A stretch of DNA of 28,501 bases from Coprobacillaceae bacterium UN01-12pH3A (GCA_027676805.1 JAQENU010000017.1:1-28501), one strand, 5' to 3'. Counted from the first letter of the stretch, positions 15,396 to 26,065 are shown. Notes: a model not told the origin generated them from the sequence alone. Made by a program: numbers and translations.

Positions 15396-15761
15396 CTATT
15401 TCTTCTTTCCAGCAATTGGACGTGCCTTACCTTTACGTGTACGAGCATTTGTCTTAGTTTTTTGCCCACGTACAGGAAGTCCTTTACGATGACGGATTCC
15501 ACGGTAGCTACCAATTTCCATTAAACGTTTGATGTTTAATGCTGTTTCTCTACGAAGGTCACCTTCAACTTTAAAATTTTCTACTTCTTTTCTGATTTTT
15601 GTAACTTCTTCTTCAGTTAAATCTTTAACTCTGACATCTTCACTGATACCAACAGTTTTTAAGATTTCCTGAGCTCTTGGCTTACCAATTCCATAAATAT
15701 ATGTTAATGAGATTACAACGCGCTTTTCACGTGGTATATCTACACCTGCAATACGTGCCAT
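15396..15761 (-). CDS. rpsM: 30S ribosomal protein S13
   Basis: The 121-residue S13 starts [20 protein letters not shown], carries the helix-two-turn-helix [13 protein letters not shown], and ends with the basic [15 protein letters not shown] tail that reaches the tRNAs. It contacts the large-subunit head bridges. It follows rpmJ by 17 bases. Confidence 0.97.
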   Translation of the reverse strand: MARIAGVDIPREKRVVISLTYIYGIGKPRAQEILKTVGISEDVRVKDLTEEEVTKIRKEVENFKVEGDLRRETALNIKRLMEIGSYRGIRHRKGLPVRGQKTKTNARTRKGKARPIAGKKK

Positions 15762-15778
15762 TTACTATTTCCTCCTAA

Positions 15779-15892
15779 TTATCCTTGTCTTTGTTTATGT
15801 TTAGGGTTCTCACAAATAACCATGACTTTTCCCTTACGTTTAATAACTTTACATTTATCACAGATTGGTTTAACTGATGTTCTTACCTTCAT
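15779..15892 (-). CDS. rpmJ: 50S ribosomal protein L36
   Basis: The 37-residue protein reads [20 protein letters not shown] through [10 protein letters not shown]. Cys11, Cys14, Cys27 and His32 form the zinc site of the C+ type of L36. Two in-frame ATG codons lie six bases apart. The second (15892) is chosen because AAGGAGG is nine bases before it but only three before the first, and it gives the family's standard length. It lies between infA and rpsM as expected. Confidence 0.95.
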   Translation of the reverse strand: MKVRTSVKPICDKCKVIKRKGKVMVICENPKHKQRQG

Positions 15893-15917
15893 CTTCATTT
15901 ACCTCCTTTTGGAAGAC

Positions 15918-16142
15918 TTATTTATGTCTAAATGTGATGCGCCCACGTGTTAAATCATATGGAGATATTTCCACTGTTACCCTATCCCCTGGTAAAATAC
16001 GAATGTAGTTCATACGGATTTTACCAGAAACGTGAGCATCAATAACAGCTCCATTTTCCAAAGCAACCTTAAAAGTCGTATTTGGCAATACTTCTATAAC
16101 GGTTGCCTCAACTTCAATTACATTATCTTTTGATTTAGCCAT
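15918..16142 (-). CDS. infA: Translation initiation factor IF-1
   Basis: The 74-residue OB-fold protein starts [20 protein letters not shown] and contains [19 protein letters not shown] and the final RGRITFRHK, all standard. IF-1 occupies the A site during initiation. I start at ATG 16142, which has AAGGAG upstream. The open frame six codons longer adds residues not found in the family and would overlap the map end. It belongs to the secY-adk-map-infA-rpmJ run. Confidence 0.96.
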   Translation of the reverse strand: MAKSKDNVIEVEATVIEVLPNTTFKVALENGAVIDAHVSGKIRMNYIRILPGDRVTVEISPYDLTRGRITFRHK

Positions 16143-16161
16143 TGAATATCGCTCCTTCACC

Positions 16162-16908
16162 TTAAAGTTTTGTTAGAATTTCATATCCATCCTTTGTAAC
16201 AACGATGGAATGTTCATAATGAGCTGCTAAAGAGCCATCCTCCGTTATAGCAGTCCAATGATCTTCTAGTATATGAATATCTGCTTTTCCGCCATGACCC
16301 ATTGGCTCAATAGCAAGGGTCATTCCTTCAACAAGCCTTGGTCCGCGTCCCGGTGCACCATAATTAGGCACCGCCGGATCTTCATGCAATGCACTTCCAA
16401 CCCCATGACCAGTATATTCTAAAGGAGTTGTACAACCATGTTCTTTTAAGTACACTTCAACAGCGTGAGAAATATCAGACAATCGATTACCGGGTCTGAC
16501 CATTGCCAAACCGGCAAATAAAGAACCTTTTGTCGCTTCCATCACGCGCTTTGCCTCATCACTGATGTTGCCAACAGCATAAGTCCAAGCACTATCGCCA
16601 TGATATCCCTTATAACAGGCTCCAACGTCAATAGAGATGATATCTCCTTCTTTTAAAGCATACTTACTCGGAATTCCATGAACGATCTGTTCATTGATTG
16701 AAGTACAAATACTTGCAGGAAAACCATTATAGTTCTTGAATGAAGGCTTAGCTCCATGATCTAAAATGATTTTTTCTGCAATAGCATTTAGTTCTAATGT
16801 AGTGACTCCTGGTCGAATCACTTCTGCCATCTTTTGATGAACCAAAGCCACAATACGACCAGCTTCTCTCATGAGATCAATTTCTCTTTGGTTTTTCGTA
16901 ATGATCAT
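16162..16908 (-). CDS. map: Methionine aminopeptidase, type I
   Basis: The 248-residue enzyme removes initiator methionine from nascent proteins. It shows the type I pattern [39 protein letters not shown], the metal ligands in [18 protein letters not shown], the histidine in [14 protein letters not shown], and the glutamates in LAIEPM and HYEHSIVV. I start at ATG 16908, just after the adk stop. The longer open frame (to 16968) lies entirely within adk and gives an unrelated extension. A GGAG site sits inside the adk end. Confidence 0.95.
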   Translation of the reverse strand: MIITKNQREIDLMREAGRIVALVHQKMAEVIRPGVTTLELNAIAEKIILDHGAKPSFKNYNGFPASICTSINEQIVHGIPSKYALKEGDIISIDVGACYKGYHGDSAWTYAVGNISDEAKRVMEATKGSLFAGLAMVRPGNRLSDISHAVEVYLKEHGCTTPLEYTGHGVGSALHEDPAVPNYGAPGRGPRLVEGMTLAIEPMGHGGKADIHILEDHWTAITEDGSLAAHYEHSIVVTKDGYEILTKL

Positions 16909-16909
16909 T

Positions 16910-17554
16910 CTATTTCTCCAACTGAGTTTTGATGTCATTGAAGACATCATCCATAGCTTGATCACCATTAATACTGATCAATTCACCTTTATTTGTATAA
17001 TAATCAATCAAAGGCTGAGTTTGTTCCACATAAGTGTTTAAACGTGTTTTAACAGTTTCTTCATCCTCGTCACTGCGTTGATAAAGTTCACCGCCACATT
17101 TATCACAAACTCCTTCAACTTTACTAGGTTTGAATTTAAGATTGTAAGTTGCCCCACAGCTTCTGCAAATTCTTCTTCCAGAAAGTCTGCCAATCAGTTT
17201 TTCAAAATCAACGTCAATATTTACTACAGCGTCAATTTTAATATTTAACTCTTCAGAGATTTTTTCTAAAGATTCTGCCTGGAATACATTACGTGGATAA
17301 CCATCCAAGATAAATCCATTACCAAAGTTACCTTGAAGAAGTCTTTCTTTCACGATATCATTTGTAATTTCATCAGGTACCAACAGCCCTTGATCTATAT
17401 AAGATTTAGCTCTTGCACCAGCATCTGTATTTTCTTTCATGGCAGCTCTAAACATATCTCCGGTTGAGATTTGTACAAGTCCCAGTTTCTCAACTAATTT
17501 CTCAGCTTGAGTTCCTTTTCCGGCACCTGGAGGACCCATTAAAATAATATTCAT
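16910..17554 (-). CDS. adk: Adenylate kinase with zinc-binding lid
   Basis: The 214-residue enzyme interconverts ATP plus AMP with two ADP. The P-loop GPPGAGKGT is at 7-15, the AMP region includes ISTGDMFRAA, and DGYPRN is intact. The lid holds a four-cysteine zinc knuckle, CRSCG and CDKCGG, typical of Gram-positive adenylate kinases. It lies between secY and map as in many Firmicutes, and map begins one base after its stop. Confidence 0.97.
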   Translation of the reverse strand: MNIILMGPPGAGKGTQAEKLVEKLGLVQISTGDMFRAAMKENTDAGARAKSYIDQGLLVPDEITNDIVKERLLQGNFGNGFILDGYPRNVFQAESLEKISEELNIKIDAVVNIDVDFEKLIGRLSGRRICRSCGATYNLKFKPSKVEGVCDKCGGELYQRSDEDEETVKTRLNTYVEQTQPLIDYYTNKGELISINGDQAMDDVFNDIKTQLEK

Positions 17555-17578
17555 TGTAATGCCTCTTTTCTATTATAG

Positions 17579-18892
17579 TTATCTACGAATGTAGCCTCTG
17601 TATTCTTTACGAGTTAAGTGTGTTTTGATCTGATTTACTGTTTCAAGGGCAACCCCTGTTACGATAATCAATCCGGTACCATATAAGGTAACAGCTGAAT
17701 TAGCTACTGTTTTCCAAATAACCGGAATCATAATTGGGATAACCGCAACAATCAGTAAGAAGATCGATCCGCCTACTGTTACTCGGTTTAATACTTTTTT
17801 AATATAGTTCTGAGTTTCAATTCCTGAACGAACCCCAGGAATAGATCCTCCATTCTTTCTCAAGTCACCCGAAATCTTCTCTGCATCAATCTGTAAGTTT
17901 GCATAGAAGAATGAGAAAGCAACGATTAATACCAAATACAGAACAAATCCGATTGGGTATTGTACGGGTTGATTATACGTACAAATCTTTTGGATCACAT
18001 TACTTACATTAGTATTCCCAATTAATTGCGAAACTGTCAGCGGTGTTGCTAAAACTGATGACGCAAAGATAACTGGAATTACTCCTGATGTATTAATTTT
18101 GATCGGCATATGAGTTCCATCTTTGGTTCTCATCATTGGATTTGAATTAGTCGCATAAACAATTGGGATTTTCCTATTAGCGCCTTCGTTATACACTACA
18201 AATACTACGATAAGCAGGTAGAGTAGGACGAACAGGCCATAGTTAAGTGCACCCATCACTAATTTCTGAGTGCCTTGGTTCGTAACAACTAAAGTATTGA
18301 AGACGGTGATAAAGCTTGTAGGTAAGTTTGAAACGATTCCTGTAAAGATCAATAAAGAAACCCCATTTCCGATTCCTTTATTTGTGATCTGATCACCCAT
18401 CCACATTGCAAACATAGCTCCGGCTACCATGATGATAACAACGTAAGCATATGAAAGCGGCGTAGATTCTCTCAAAATTCCATAACTTTTATCAAATGCA
18501 TATGTCAATGAGAAAGCTTGAACTGCTGCTAGAATAACCGTTACATAACGTGTTACTCTGTCTTTCTTCTTTCTACCTGTTTCCCCTTCTTCACGCCATT
18601 GCGTTAAAGTTGGGATAACATCCATTGATAATAATTCAATAATGATGGATGCCGTAATATACGGCGAAACCCCTAATGAAAATAGGGAGAATCTTTCTAA
18701 TGAACCCCCACCTAACATATTCATGATAGCAAGGATTCCTGTTGTTTCTAAACCGGAAGATAATTTAGCTGAATTGATCGCCGGGATAGTTACCGCACTT
18801 CCGATACGGAAGACAAATAACATCCCCAGCGTAAAGATTACTTTATGTCTCAATTCACCTTTTTGAAATATCTTTTTTAAGAAGGTAAACAT
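17579..18892 (-). CDS. secY: Protein translocase subunit SecY
   Basis: The 437-residue membrane protein is the channel of the Sec translocon. Ten hydrophobic segments are visible. Hallmarks include the early LGMLFVFRIGSAVTIPA segment, the plug region with LGGGSLERFSLFSLGVSPYI, and the cytoplasmic loop RKNGGSIPGVRSGIETQNYI used by SecA and ribosomes. It begins one base after the rplO stop, the usual coupling in spc operons. Confidence 0.97.
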   Translation of the reverse strand: MFTFLKKIFQKGELRHKVIFTLGMLFVFRIGSAVTIPAINSAKLSSGLETTGILAIMNMLGGGSLERFSLFSLGVSPYITASIIIELLSMDVIPTLTQWREEGETGRKKKDRVTRYVTVILAAVQAFSLTYAFDKSYGILRESTPLSYAYVVIIMVAGAMFAMWMGDQITNKGIGNGVSLLIFTGIVSNLPTSFITVFNTLVVTNQGTQKLVMGALNYGLFVLLYLLIVVFVVYNEGANRKIPIVYATNSNPMMRTKDGTHMPIKINTSGVIPVIFASSVLATPLTVSQLIGNTNVSNVIQKICTYNQPVQYPIGFVLYLVLIVAFSFFYANLQIDAEKISGDLRKNGGSIPGVRSGIETQNYIKKVLNRVTVGGSIFLLIVAVIPIMIPVIWKTVANSAVTLYGTGLIIVTGVALETVNQIKTHLTRKEYRGYIRR

Positions 18893-18893
18893 A

Positions 18894-19334
18894 TTAGATC
18901 ACCTCAGTTTTTCCACCTGCTGCTTCGATAGCGGCAATAGCAGATTTAGAGAATTTGTTAGCTTTTACAGTTAATTTCTTTTCTAATTCACCATTACCTA
19001 ATACTTTAATACCATCTAATTCTTTTTTAACTAATCCAGTTTCGATTAATAATTCTGGCGTTACTTCAGTTCCATCTTCAAATTGATTTAATGAATCTAA
19101 ATTAACGATTGCGAATTCTTTTCTAGTGAAGTTAGTAAACCCACGTTTTGGAAGACGCATGAATAAAGGAGTTTGTCCACCTTCAAATCCAGGTTTCTTT
19201 CCTCCACCTGAACGAGCACCTTGACCTTTTTGTCCTCTACCAGATGTCTTACCAGTACCTGAACTTGTTCCACGACCTACACGTTTTCTAGATTTACGAG
19301 CACCTTCAGTGTATTGCAATTCATGTAATTTCAT
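18894..19334 (-). CDS. rplO: 50S ribosomal protein L15
   Basis: The 146-residue L15 opens with [20 protein letters not shown] and a long Gly-Arg-Lys extension that threads into 23S rRNA, followed by [18 protein letters not shown]. The globular end carries [20 protein letters not shown]. It is directly upstream of secY. Confidence 0.97.
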   Translation of the reverse strand: MKLHELQYTEGARKSRKRVGRGTSSGTGKTSGRGQKGQGARSGGGKKPGFEGGQTPLFMRLPKRGFTNFTRKEFAIVNLDSLNQFEDGTEVTPELLIETGLVKKELDGIKVLGNGELEKKLTVKANKFSKSAIAAIEAAGGKTEVI

Positions 19335-19348
19335 TGTGACACCTCCTA

Positions 19349-19531
19349 TTAAATATCTTTAACTTCTACAAGATGAGCAACTTTTTTGATCATTCCTTGA
19401 ATCATCACGTTGTCCTCTTTAGTAACACATTTTCTAATTTTTGTACATCCTAACGCTTTAAGAGTGTCTTTTTGGCTCTTAGAAGACCCAATTGGACTTT
19501 TTACAAGCGTAATCATCACTTGTTTGGCCAT
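19349..19531 (-). CDS. rpmD: 50S ribosomal protein L30
   Basis: The 60-residue protein has the L30 core [20 protein letters not shown] followed by the [14 protein letters not shown] end. It is one of the shortest genes of the spc operon, between rpsE and rplO, with the normal bacterial length. Confidence 0.96.
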   Translation of the reverse strand: MAKQVMITLVKSPIGSSKSQKDTLKALGCTKIRKCVTKEDNVMIQGMIKKVAHLVEVKDI

Positions 19532-19543
19532 TATTTACGCCTC

Positions 19544-20086
19544 CTATCCGTATATTTCTTGTTCAGTTTTATCTCTTAACTGAGAAACTTGTTTAACTGT
19601 CTTTAATCCGGCTAAACCTTCCATAGTCGCTCTCACCATATTGATTGGTGTTCTTGATCCAATACATTTAGATAAGATATCTGTGTATCCTGCCAATTCG
19701 ACAACTGCACGAACAGGTCCTCCGGCAATAATTCCAGTACCTTGAGCAGCCGGTCTAATAAATACTTTACCAGAACCATATACTCCAGTTGCTTCATGAG
19801 GAATTGTTCCGTGAAGAATAGGTACATTAATTAAGTTACGTTTTGCAGCTTCAGAAGCTTTTCTGATTGCATCTGGTACTTCGTTTGCTTTACCTGTACC
19901 AAACCCAACACGACCTTTTTTATCTCCAATTACTACTAAAGCAGCAAAACGGAATTTACGTCCACCTTTAACTACTTTTGTAACACGGTTAATCGTAACA
20001 ACACGTTCTTCAAATTCTTTTTCTTGATTTCTTGGATTCTTAGGACCTCTAGAGTTTCTAGGATTTCTTTGTCTACGTTGTTCCAT
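19544..20086 (-). CDS. rpsE: 30S ribosomal protein S5
   Basis: The 180-residue S5 has the double-stranded-RNA-binding core [20 protein letters not shown] and [17 protein letters not shown], and the carboxy-terminal [18 protein letters not shown] domain. The first 20 residues form an Asn/Arg-rich extension ([18 protein letters not shown]), slightly longer than in Bacillus. S5 acts in translational fidelity and mRNA helicase activity at the entry channel. Confidence 0.97.
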   Translation of the reverse strand: MEQRRQRNPRNSRGPKNPRNQEKEFEERVVTINRVTKVVKGGRKFRFAALVVIGDKKGRVGFGTGKANEVPDAIRKASEAAKRNLINVPILHGTIPHEATGVYGSGKVFIRPAAQGTGIIAGGPVRAVVELAGYTDILSKCIGSRTPINMVRATMEGLAGLKTVKQVSQLRDKTEQEIYG

Positions 20087-20099
20087 GTTTTACCTCCTT

Positions 20100-20456
20100 T
20101 TAGAATTTAAGCCCAACTTCTCTAGCTGCTTCAGCAACAGCTTTTACACGTCCATGGTATACATATCCACCACGGTCGAATACTACTTTTTCAATATTTT
20201 TAGCTAATGCTCTTTTCGCAATTTCAGCTCCAACAGCTTTAGCGGCTTCAATATTTCCACCGTTTTCCAATTTCATTTCAACACTTGATGCAGACACTAA
20301 AGTTACACCGTTAACATCATCAATGATTTGTGTGTGAATGTGAGAATTAGAACGGAATACGTTTAAACGTGGGCATTCTGGAGTTCCACTAATTTTATTA
20401 CGAACTCTAGCATGACGTTTTAATCTAACATCATTACGTGAAACCTTTTTAATCAT
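20100..20456 (-). CDS. rplR: 50S ribosomal protein L18
   Basis: The 118-residue L18 has the basic start [20 protein letters not shown], the [17 protein letters not shown] strand and the end [20 protein letters not shown], which together bind 5S rRNA. It lies between rplF and rpsE. Confidence 0.97.
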   Translation of the reverse strand: MIKKVSRNDVRLKRHARVRNKISGTPECPRLNVFRSNSHIHTQIIDDVNGVTLVSASSVEMKLENGGNIEAAKAVGAEIAKRALAKNIEKVVFDRGGYVYHGRVKAVAEAAREVGLKF

Positions 20457-20483
20457 AATATTGTAACTCCTTTCTTAAGTTAA

Positions 20484-21029
20484 CTATTTCTTACCAGCAG
20501 TTTTACCTTCTTTACGGATAATAGTTTCATCTTTGTATTTAATCCCTTTTCCTTTATAAGGTTCAGGTTTTCTTACAGCTCTGATTTGAGCAGCAACTTC
20601 GCCAACTCTTTCTTTGTTGATTCCAGAAACAACGATTGTTGTTTGATTAGGAGTTTCAACTGTAACTCCTTCTTCAGGAATCATTTCTACTGGATGAGAA
20701 TATCCAATATTGATTACTAATTTATTACCTTGCATAGCAGCACGATATCCGATACCAACGATTTGTAATTCTTTTTTGAATCCAACGCTGACACCTTCGA
20801 TCATGTTCGCTAAAAGCGCTCTTGTTGTACCATGCAATTGTTTATGTGATTTAACTTCACTGCTTCTTTTTACAGTGATTGTTTCTCCGTCTTTTTCAAT
20901 TGTAATAACGGGAGAAAATTGTTTCACTAAAGTCCCTTTAGGTCCTGTTACAGTAACAGTGTTATCTGCTGCGATATCAACCGTTACTCCTGCAGGTACC
21001 TGGATAAGTTTATTTCCAATACGAGACAT
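20484..21029 (-). CDS. rplF: 50S ribosomal protein L6
   Basis: The 181-residue L6 starts [20 protein letters not shown] and contains two similar RNA-binding domains. The second carries [19 protein letters not shown] and the [20 protein letters not shown] end. It lies near the sarcin-ricin loop of 23S rRNA. Confidence 0.97.
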   Translation of the reverse strand: MSRIGNKLIQVPAGVTVDIAADNTVTVTGPKGTLVKQFSPVITIEKDGETITVKRSSEVKSHKQLHGTTRALLANMIEGVSVGFKKELQIVGIGYRAAMQGNKLVINIGYSHPVEMIPEEGVTVETPNQTTIVVSGINKERVGEVAAQIRAVRKPEPYKGKGIKYKDETIIRKEGKTAGKK

Positions 21030-21058
21030 TTATAGTACCTCCTGGATTAATTTTTTTA

Positions 21059-21454
21059 TTACCAAATATAAGCTAATACTTCTCCACCGATTTGTTTAGC
21101 TTTTGCTTCTTTATCAGTCATAATACCTTGAGAAGTTGATAAGACAACGATACCTAAACCATTTAATACTCTAGGAATTTCGTTTACTCTCGCATAAACA
21201 CGTAACCCTGGTTTAGAAATTCTTTTTAACCCAGAAATTACTCTGTCGTTACCTTTGTATTTTAAAGTCAATGTAATATTTCTCTCTGCTTTTTCACCTT
21301 CGACTTTATACCCTTTGATAAATCCTTCATTTTTCAAAATTTCAGCGATTTCCACTTTCATATTTGAAGCCGGCACAACAACTGTTTCATGACGTTGTTG
21401 ATTAGCATTACGGATTCTTGTTAACATATCTGCAATTGGATCTGTCATAACCAT
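21059..21454 (-). CDS. rpsH: 30S ribosomal protein S8
   Basis: The 131-residue S8 has [20 protein letters not shown] at its start and ends [20 protein letters not shown] followed by GEVLAYIW, both standard. I use ATG 21454, with AGGAGG eight bases upstream. A TTG six bases earlier is in frame but would sit against the binding site. S8 organises the central domain of 16S rRNA and in other bacteria represses its own operon. Confidence 0.96.
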   Translation of the reverse strand: MVMTDPIADMLTRIRNANQQRHETVVVPASNMKVEIAEILKNEGFIKGYKVEGEKAERNITLTLKYKGNDRVISGLKRISKPGLRVYARVNEIPRVLNGLGIVVLSTSQGIMTDKEAKAKQIGGEVLAYIW

Positions 21455-21498
21455 CTGCAAGTCCTCCTTCCACTTGGATCATTATATCTAAGTCTATA

Positions 21499-21684
21499 TT
21501 ACCAGCTTGCTTTCTTTACACCCGGAATTTCACCTTTATAAGCTAATTCACGGAAGCAAATACGGCAAAGCTTAAATTTACGAATAACTGAATGTGGTCT
21601 TCCACAACGTTCGCAACGTGTATATTCACGTACTTTATACTTCTGAGGACGTTGTTGTTTCACTTTCATAGATGTTTTAGCCAT
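21499..21684 (-). CDS. rpsN: 30S ribosomal protein S14, type Z (zinc)
   Basis: The 61-residue protein is the short zinc form of S14, with Cys24, Cys27, Cys40 and Cys43 in CERCG and CRICF, and the conserved end [13 protein letters not shown]. Its position between rplE and rpsH is normal. A zinc-independent S14 copy may exist elsewhere but is not in this window. Confidence 0.97.
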   Translation of the reverse strand: MAKTSMKVKQQRPQKYKVREYTRCERCGRPHSVIRKFKLCRICFRELAYKGEIPGVKKASW

Positions 21685-21702
21685 GCGTTAAGTCCTCCTT
21701 TA

Positions 21703-22242
21703 CTATTTTTGGAAAGGCATTCCTAATTGTCCTAGCAATTCGCGACCTTCTTGGTCAGTGTTTGCTGTTGTTACAATTACGATGTCCATCCCTCTGATTT
21801 TATTTACTTTATCAAAATTGATTTCAGGGAAAATTAATTGTTCTCTGATACCTAATGTATAGTTACCTCTACCGTCAAAAGCATCTTTAGATACACCTCT
21901 AAAGTCTCTTACACGAGGTAAGCTGATAGATACTAATTTATCAAGGAATTCGAACATTTTTTCTCCACGTAAAGTTACTTTGCAGCCAATTGGCATACCT
22001 TCACGTAATTTGAACCCCGCAATTGATTTTTTAGCTTTAGTTACAACTGGTTTTTGTCCTGTGATTTGCGCTAATTCATTTACAGCATCATCTAACACTT
22101 TAGAATTAGATACAGCATCACCAACTCCCATGTTGATTACAATTTTTTCGATAGCTGGAACTTGCATTACTGATTTGTAATTAAATTTTTCCATCATCAA
22201 TTTAACTACTTCTTGTTTGTAACGTTCTTGTAAACGGTTCAT
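21703..22242 (-). CDS. rplE: 50S ribosomal protein L5
   Basis: The 179-residue L5 has [20 protein letters not shown], the [20 protein letters not shown] segment, [20 protein letters not shown] and the [20 protein letters not shown] end. It binds 5S rRNA and contacts the P-site tRNA. It follows rplX. Confidence 0.97.
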   Translation of the reverse strand: MNRLQERYKQEVVKLMMEKFNYKSVMQVPAIEKIVINMGVGDAVSNSKVLDDAVNELAQITGQKPVVTKAKKSIAGFKLREGMPIGCKVTLRGEKMFEFLDKLVSISLPRVRDFRGVSKDAFDGRGNYTLGIREQLIFPEINFDKVNKIRGMDIVIVTTANTDQEGRELLGQLGMPFQK

Positions 22243-22260
22243 TCGTTATGTCCTCCTTCC

Positions 22261-22584
22261 TTATTTTTTCTTACTTTTATCGATTTGTTTTCCTGATTTT
22301 TTAGCTATACGAATTTTACGTCCGTCAACTCTTTCGAAACCGATTTTAGTAATTGATTTAGCTTTTTCATCATAATAAGCTACGTTAGATACATGGATTG
22401 GGGCTTCTCTGGAGATAATACCACCTTCAGGATCTTGCTGAGAAGGTTTAATATGTTTTGTTACCATATTTACTCCTTCAACAACGACTCTGTTTTCTTT
22501 AGGAAGAGTTTGTAGTACTTCACCTTGTTTACCTTTATCTTTACCTGCGATAACTTCTACTTTGTCACCTACACGTATTTTCAT
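22261..22584 (-). CDS. rplX: 50S ribosomal protein L24
   Basis: The 107-residue protein begins with the KOW motif ([20 protein letters not shown]) and has [20 protein letters not shown], as in bacterial L24. It is an assembly initiator near the tunnel exit. The carboxy end is a short lysine-rich tail. Confidence 0.97.
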   Translation of the reverse strand: MKIRVGDKVEVIAGKDKGKQGEVLQTLPKENRVVVEGVNMVTKHIKPSQQDPEGGIISREAPIHVSNVAYYDEKAKSITKIGFERVDGRKIRIAKKSGKQIDKSKKK

Positions 22585-22598
22585 ACTTATACCTCCTA

Positions 22599-22967
22599 TT
22601 ATAATACTTCAGGAGCAAGTGAAACGATTTTCATGAAATCTGCATCTCTTAACTCTCTGGCAACAGGACCAAAAATACGAGTCCCTCTAGGTGATTTATC
22701 ATCTTTGATAAGAACAACTGCGTTGTCATCAAATTTAATGTAAGATCCGTTTGTACGACCTACACCGTATTTTGTTCTTACCACAACTGCTTTAACAACA
22801 TCACCTTTTTTAACGGCACCACCTGGAGCGGCACTCTTTACTGTACATACAACGATATCACCGATACCGCTTGATTTTTTATTTGAACCACCAAGATTTC
22901 TGATAACTAATACTTCTTTAGCACCAGTATTGTCGGCTACTTTTAATCTAGATTCATTCTGGACCAT
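22599..22967 (-). CDS. rplN: 50S ribosomal protein L14
   Basis: The 122-residue L14 starts [20 protein letters not shown] and shows [20 protein letters not shown] and [20 protein letters not shown], a near-universal pattern. It forms an intersubunit bridge and is the target of ribosome silencing factor RsfS in bacteria that have it. Confidence 0.97.
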   Translation of the reverse strand: MVQNESRLKVADNTGAKEVLVIRNLGGSNKKSSGIGDIVVCTVKSAAPGGAVKKGDVVKAVVVRTKYGVGRTNGSYIKFDDNAVVLIKDDKSPRGTRIFGPVARELRDADFMKIVSLAPEVL

Positions 22968-22993
22968 TTCTGATTGACCTCCTTTCGAAGTAT

Positions 22994-23254
22994 TTAGATA
23001 ACTTCAGCTTTTTTAACGACCTCTACTAAACGGAAACGTTTTGTAGCAGATAACGGTCTTGTTTCCATAACTGTTACTGTATCACCGATTTTTGCAATAC
23101 CTTCTTCATCATGAGCTTTAAACTTTTTAGAAGATTTCACACGTTTTCCGTACAACTTATGTTTAACATGAGTTTCGACTAATACTGTAATTGTCTTATC
23201 CATTTTGTCAGAAATAACAGTTCCAGTATATACTTTACGACTATTTCTTTCCAT
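22994..23254 (-). CDS. rpsQ: 30S ribosomal protein S17
   Basis: The 86-residue OB-fold protein has [20 protein letters not shown], the [20 protein letters not shown] loop and [20 protein letters not shown]. It is a primary assembly protein of the small subunit. It lies between rpmC and rplN. Confidence 0.97.
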   Translation of the reverse strand: MERNSRKVYTGTVISDKMDKTITVLVETHVKHKLYGKRVKSSKKFKAHDEEGIAKIGDTVTVMETRPLSATKRFRLVEVVKKAEVI

Positions 23255-23266
23255 TGTTCATCCTCC

Positions 23267-23464
23267 TTACTGGTTTAATTCTCTTTCTCTAATTACTGTT
23301 TTGATCTTTGCAATTGATTTACGCACTTGTCTAACACGAGCTGTGTTTTCTAATTGACCAGTTGCTTGTTGGAATCTTAATTCGAATAATTCTCTTTTAT
23401 ACTCTTCTACTTTGTTAAGTAACTCTTTAGTTTCGATTTCTCTGATTTCTTGAACTTTCATCAT
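23267..23464 (-). CDS. rpmC: 50S ribosomal protein L29
   Basis: The 65-residue helical-hairpin protein has the conserved [20 protein letters not shown] and ends TVIREREL. It lies at the tunnel exit, where signal recognition particle and trigger factor dock. Two ATG codons are adjacent. The first overlaps the rplP stop by one base (TAATG). The second (23461) gives the more usual beginning MKVQEI. Both share the AAAGGTGAG site, so the start is uncertain by one codon. Confidence 0.95.
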   Translation of the reverse strand: MMKVQEIREIETKELLNKVEEYKRELFELRFQQATGQLENTARVRQVRKSIAKIKTVIRERELNQ

Positions 23465-23874
23465 TACTCACCTTTCTTAATGATTTTACATTTGATCGGT
23501 AGTTTATGAGATGCAAGTCTTAAAGCTTCACGTGCTGTTTCTTCATCAACACCTGCTACTTCAAACATCACTCTACCTTGTTTTACTACTGCTACCCATT
23601 CTTCTGGATTACCTTTTCCGGAACCCATACGTACTTCTAATGGTTTTTTTGTTTTTGCTAAATGAGGGAAGATTCTAATCCATACTTGACCACCACGTTT
23701 CATGTGACGGTTGATGGCGATACGTGCAGCTTCGATTTGACGGCTTGTAATCCAAGCACCTTCAGCTGCTTTTAATCCATATTCTCCAAATGATACTTCT
23801 GCTCCACCTTTTGTTTTACCTTCGTATCTAACTCTGTGTGGTCTTCTGTATTTTGTTCTTTTAGGCATCAACAT
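23464..23874 (-). CDS. rplP: 50S ribosomal protein L16
   Basis: The 136-residue L16 begins [20 protein letters not shown], matching the family's usual MLxPKR start, and carries [20 protein letters not shown] and [20 protein letters not shown]. It organises the A-site finger region and tRNA accommodation. It follows rpsC by two bases and its stop overlaps the rpmC start. Confidence 0.97.
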   Translation of the reverse strand: MLMPKRTKYRRPHRVRYEGKTKGGAEVSFGEYGLKAAEGAWITSRQIEAARIAINRHMKRGGQVWIRIFPHLAKTKKPLEVRMGSGKGNPEEWVAVVKQGRVMFEVAGVDEETAREALRLASHKLPIKCKIIKKGE

Positions 23875-23876
23875 GG

Positions 23877-24530
23877 TTATTTATCCCCTTTCTTCTTTTC
23901 TGGTAAGATTTCTCCCTTGCAAATCCAAACTTTAACTCCTAATTTACCATAAGTAGTATCCGCTTCAGCAGTAGCATAATCAATGTCAGCTCTTAAAGTA
24001 TGAAGAGGTACGTTACCTTCAGAATATCCTTCAGCACGAGCCATATCAGCCCCACCAAGACGTCCTGAAACGCTAGTTTTAATTCCTTTTGCTCCAGCTC
24101 TCATTGCTCTTTGAATAGCACGTTTTTGTACTGTTCTGAATGAAGCACGGTTTTCTAATTGTTCAGCGATGCTTCTAGCAACTAACTGAGCAACTGTATC
24201 CGGATTTTTGATTTCAACAATGTTAATAAATACTTGTTTATCACCAGTAATTTTTGCTACTTTTTTACGTAATGCTTCTACTGATTCACCATCTTTACCG
24301 ATAACGATACCTGGTCTAGCAGTATGAACATAAACGTTTACACGATTTTTAGTTCTTTCAATTTCAATTCTTGATACAGAAGCAGATTTCAATTCTTTTC
24401 CTAAGAATTCACGGATTTTGATATCTTCATGTAATAATCCTGCGAAATCTTTATCATTAGCGTACCATCTTGAATCCCAATTACGGTTAATACCTACACG
24501 TAATCCTATTGGACTAACTTTTTGACCCAT
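23877..24530 (-). CDS. rpsC: 30S ribosomal protein S3
   Basis: The 217-residue S3 has [20 protein letters not shown], the KH motif [20 protein letters not shown] and the carboxy domain with [20 protein letters not shown]. It lines the mRNA entry channel. It follows rplV. Confidence 0.97.
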   Translation of the reverse strand: MGQKVSPIGLRVGINRNWDSRWYANDKDFAGLLHEDIKIREFLGKELKSASVSRIEIERTKNRVNVYVHTARPGIVIGKDGESVEALRKKVAKITGDKQVFINIVEIKNPDTVAQLVARSIAEQLENRASFRTVQKRAIQRAMRAGAKGIKTSVSGRLGGADMARAEGYSEGNVPLHTLRADIDYATAEADTTYGKLGVKVWICKGEILPEKKKGDK

Positions 24531-24548
24531 TGTGTAACCTCCTTCTTA

Positions 24549-24881
24549 CTATCTTTCGTCTACCACAACTGTGATATGACTAGTTCTTTTTAAAATTTGA
24601 GCGCCACTACCTTTTGCTTTAGTAGTATATCTCTTTAAAGTTGGACCTTCATCAACATAAATTTCCTTGATGAATAATTTATCTGCATCTAATCCTTGAT
24701 TGTTAACAGCGTTTGAAGCTGCTGATTTTACTACTTTATAAACTGCTGGACTAGCTGATTTGTTAGTATATTCTAAAATACCTAACGCTTCCTTTACATC
24801 CTTACCCCTAACCAAGTCTACAACTAATCTTGTTTTCTGAGGGGCAACACGAATCATTTTAGCTGTTGCTCTAGCTTCCAT
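24549..24881 (-). CDS. rplV: 50S ribosomal protein L22
   Basis: The 110-residue L22 has [20 protein letters not shown] and [16 protein letters not shown]. The long beta hairpin that lines the exit tunnel is represented by [20 protein letters not shown]. It lies between rpsS and rpsC. Confidence 0.97.
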   Translation of the reverse strand: MEARATAKMIRVAPQKTRLVVDLVRGKDVKEALGILEYTNKSASPAVYKVVKSAASNAVNNQGLDADKLFIKEIYVDEGPTLKRYTTKAKGSGAQILKRTSHITVVVDER

Positions 24882-24898
24882 GACATCTTCCTCCTCTC

Positions 24899-25180
24899 TT
24901 ATTTCTTACCTGCTTTTTTGTCATCTGCACCATGACCATGGTAAGTTCTTGTTGGAGCGAATTCTCCTAATTTGTGTCCTACCATATCTTCAGTTACATA
25001 AACTGGAATATGTTCTTTTCCATTATACACTGCGAATGTATGCTCAATAAATTGAGGGAAAATAGTTGAACGTCTTGACCAAGTTTTAATAACTTCTTTT
25101 TTACCAGAAGCGTTTAATGCTTCTACTTTTTTCATTAAGTGACCATCTACGAAAGGCCCTTTTTTAAGACTACGTGACAT
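24899..25180 (-). CDS. rpsS: 30S ribosomal protein S19
   Basis: The 93-residue S19 begins [20 protein letters not shown] and includes [20 protein letters not shown] and [16 protein letters not shown], all standard. It lies in the small-subunit head with S13. It follows rplB. Confidence 0.97.
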   Translation of the reverse strand: MSRSLKKGPFVDGHLMKKVEALNASGKKEVIKTWSRRSTIFPQFIEHTFAVYNGKEHIPVYVTEDMVGHKLGEFAPTRTYHGHGADDKKAGKK

Positions 25181-25194
25181 TATTTTATCCTCCT

Positions 25195-26028
25195 TTATTT
25201 AGCATTACGACGACGAACTATTAATTTAGTTGAAGCCTTTTTAGATTTTCTAGTTTTAACACCAAGTGCTTTTTTACCCCAAGGTGTCATTGGTGCTTTA
25301 CGACCGATTGAAGTTTTACCTTCACCACCACCATGAGGGTGATCATTAGGGTTCATTACAGAACCACGAACAGTTGGTCTAACACCTTTCCATCTCATAC
25401 GTCCGGCTTTACCGTAGTTTACTAGTCCATGATCTTCATTTCCTACTACCCCAACAGTTGCTGTACATACTGATAAGAATTTTCTTACTTCACCAGAAGC
25501 TAATCTAATAATGACATATTTGTCTTCTTTCCCTAATATCTGTGCAGACACACCAGCAGCTCTTGCTAATTGTCCACCTTTACCAGGGTGCATTTCAATA
25601 TTGTGGATAACTGTACCTTCAGGCATGTTCCCCATTGGTAATGAGTTTCCTACTTTAATATCGGCATTTTCAGAAGCAACGATCTGCATTCCTACTTCTA
25701 AACCTTTTGGAGCTAAGATATATCTTTTTTCACCATCAGCATAATTGATTAATGCAATGTTTGCTGTTCTGTTTGGATCATATTCAATAGTTGCTACTTT
25801 TCCAGGAACGTCTAATTTATTACGCTTGAAATCGATAATACGGTATAAACGTTTGTGTCCACCACCGTGATGACGAGTAGTGATAACACCTTGGTTATTA
25901 CGTCCACCTTTTTTACCGAAACGAACAACTAGTGATTTTTGTGGTTTATTTGTTGTAATTTCATCATAAGTTAATGATGTCATATTACGACGACCATTTG
26001 TGACTGGCTTATATTTCTTAATTGCCAT
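25195..26028 (-). CDS. rplB: 50S ribosomal protein L2
   Basis: The 277-residue L2 begins [20 protein letters not shown] and has [20 protein letters not shown] and the near-invariant [20 protein letters not shown] close to the peptidyl-transferase centre. It is needed for subunit association. A 16-bp palindrome lies just upstream of its ribosome binding site in the 49-base gap after rplW. Confidence 0.97.
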   Translation of the reverse strand: MAIKKYKPVTNGRRNMTSLTYDEITTNKPQKSLVVRFGKKGGRNNQGVITTRHHGGGHKRLYRIIDFKRNKLDVPGKVATIEYDPNRTANIALINYADGEKRYILAPKGLEVGMQIVASENADIKVGNSLPMGNMPEGTVIHNIEMHPGKGGQLARAAGVSAQILGKEDKYVIIRLASGEVRKFLSVCTATVGVVGNEDHGLVNYGKAGRMRWKGVRPTVRGSVMNPNDHPHGGGEGKTSIGRKAPMTPWGKKALGVKTRKSKKASTKLIVRRRNAK

Positions 26029-26049
26029 CTCTAGTTTCCTCCTATTTTC

Positions 26050-26065
26050 TGGGTAAGCTTACCCA
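26050..26065 (-). promoter_or_regulatory. Perfect 16-bp palindrome in the rplW-rplB gap
   Basis: TGGGTAAGCTTACCCA can form UGGGUA-AGCU-UACCCA in the mRNA, six base pairs with a four-base loop. It ends nine bases before the rplB AGGAGG site. No U-tract follows, so it is not a terminator. Candidate roles are an RNA processing site or a translation-control element for rplB. Confidence 0.5.

Noticed and set aside
14951..15492. Plus-strand frames opposite rpsK and rpsM
   Set aside because: They are antisense shadows of highly conserved ribosomal genes, with no ribosome binding sites.
16909..16968. Longer amino terminus for methionine aminopeptidase
   Set aside because: The extra 20 residues come from adk in another frame and are absent from the family. 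ATG 16908 gives the standard beginning.
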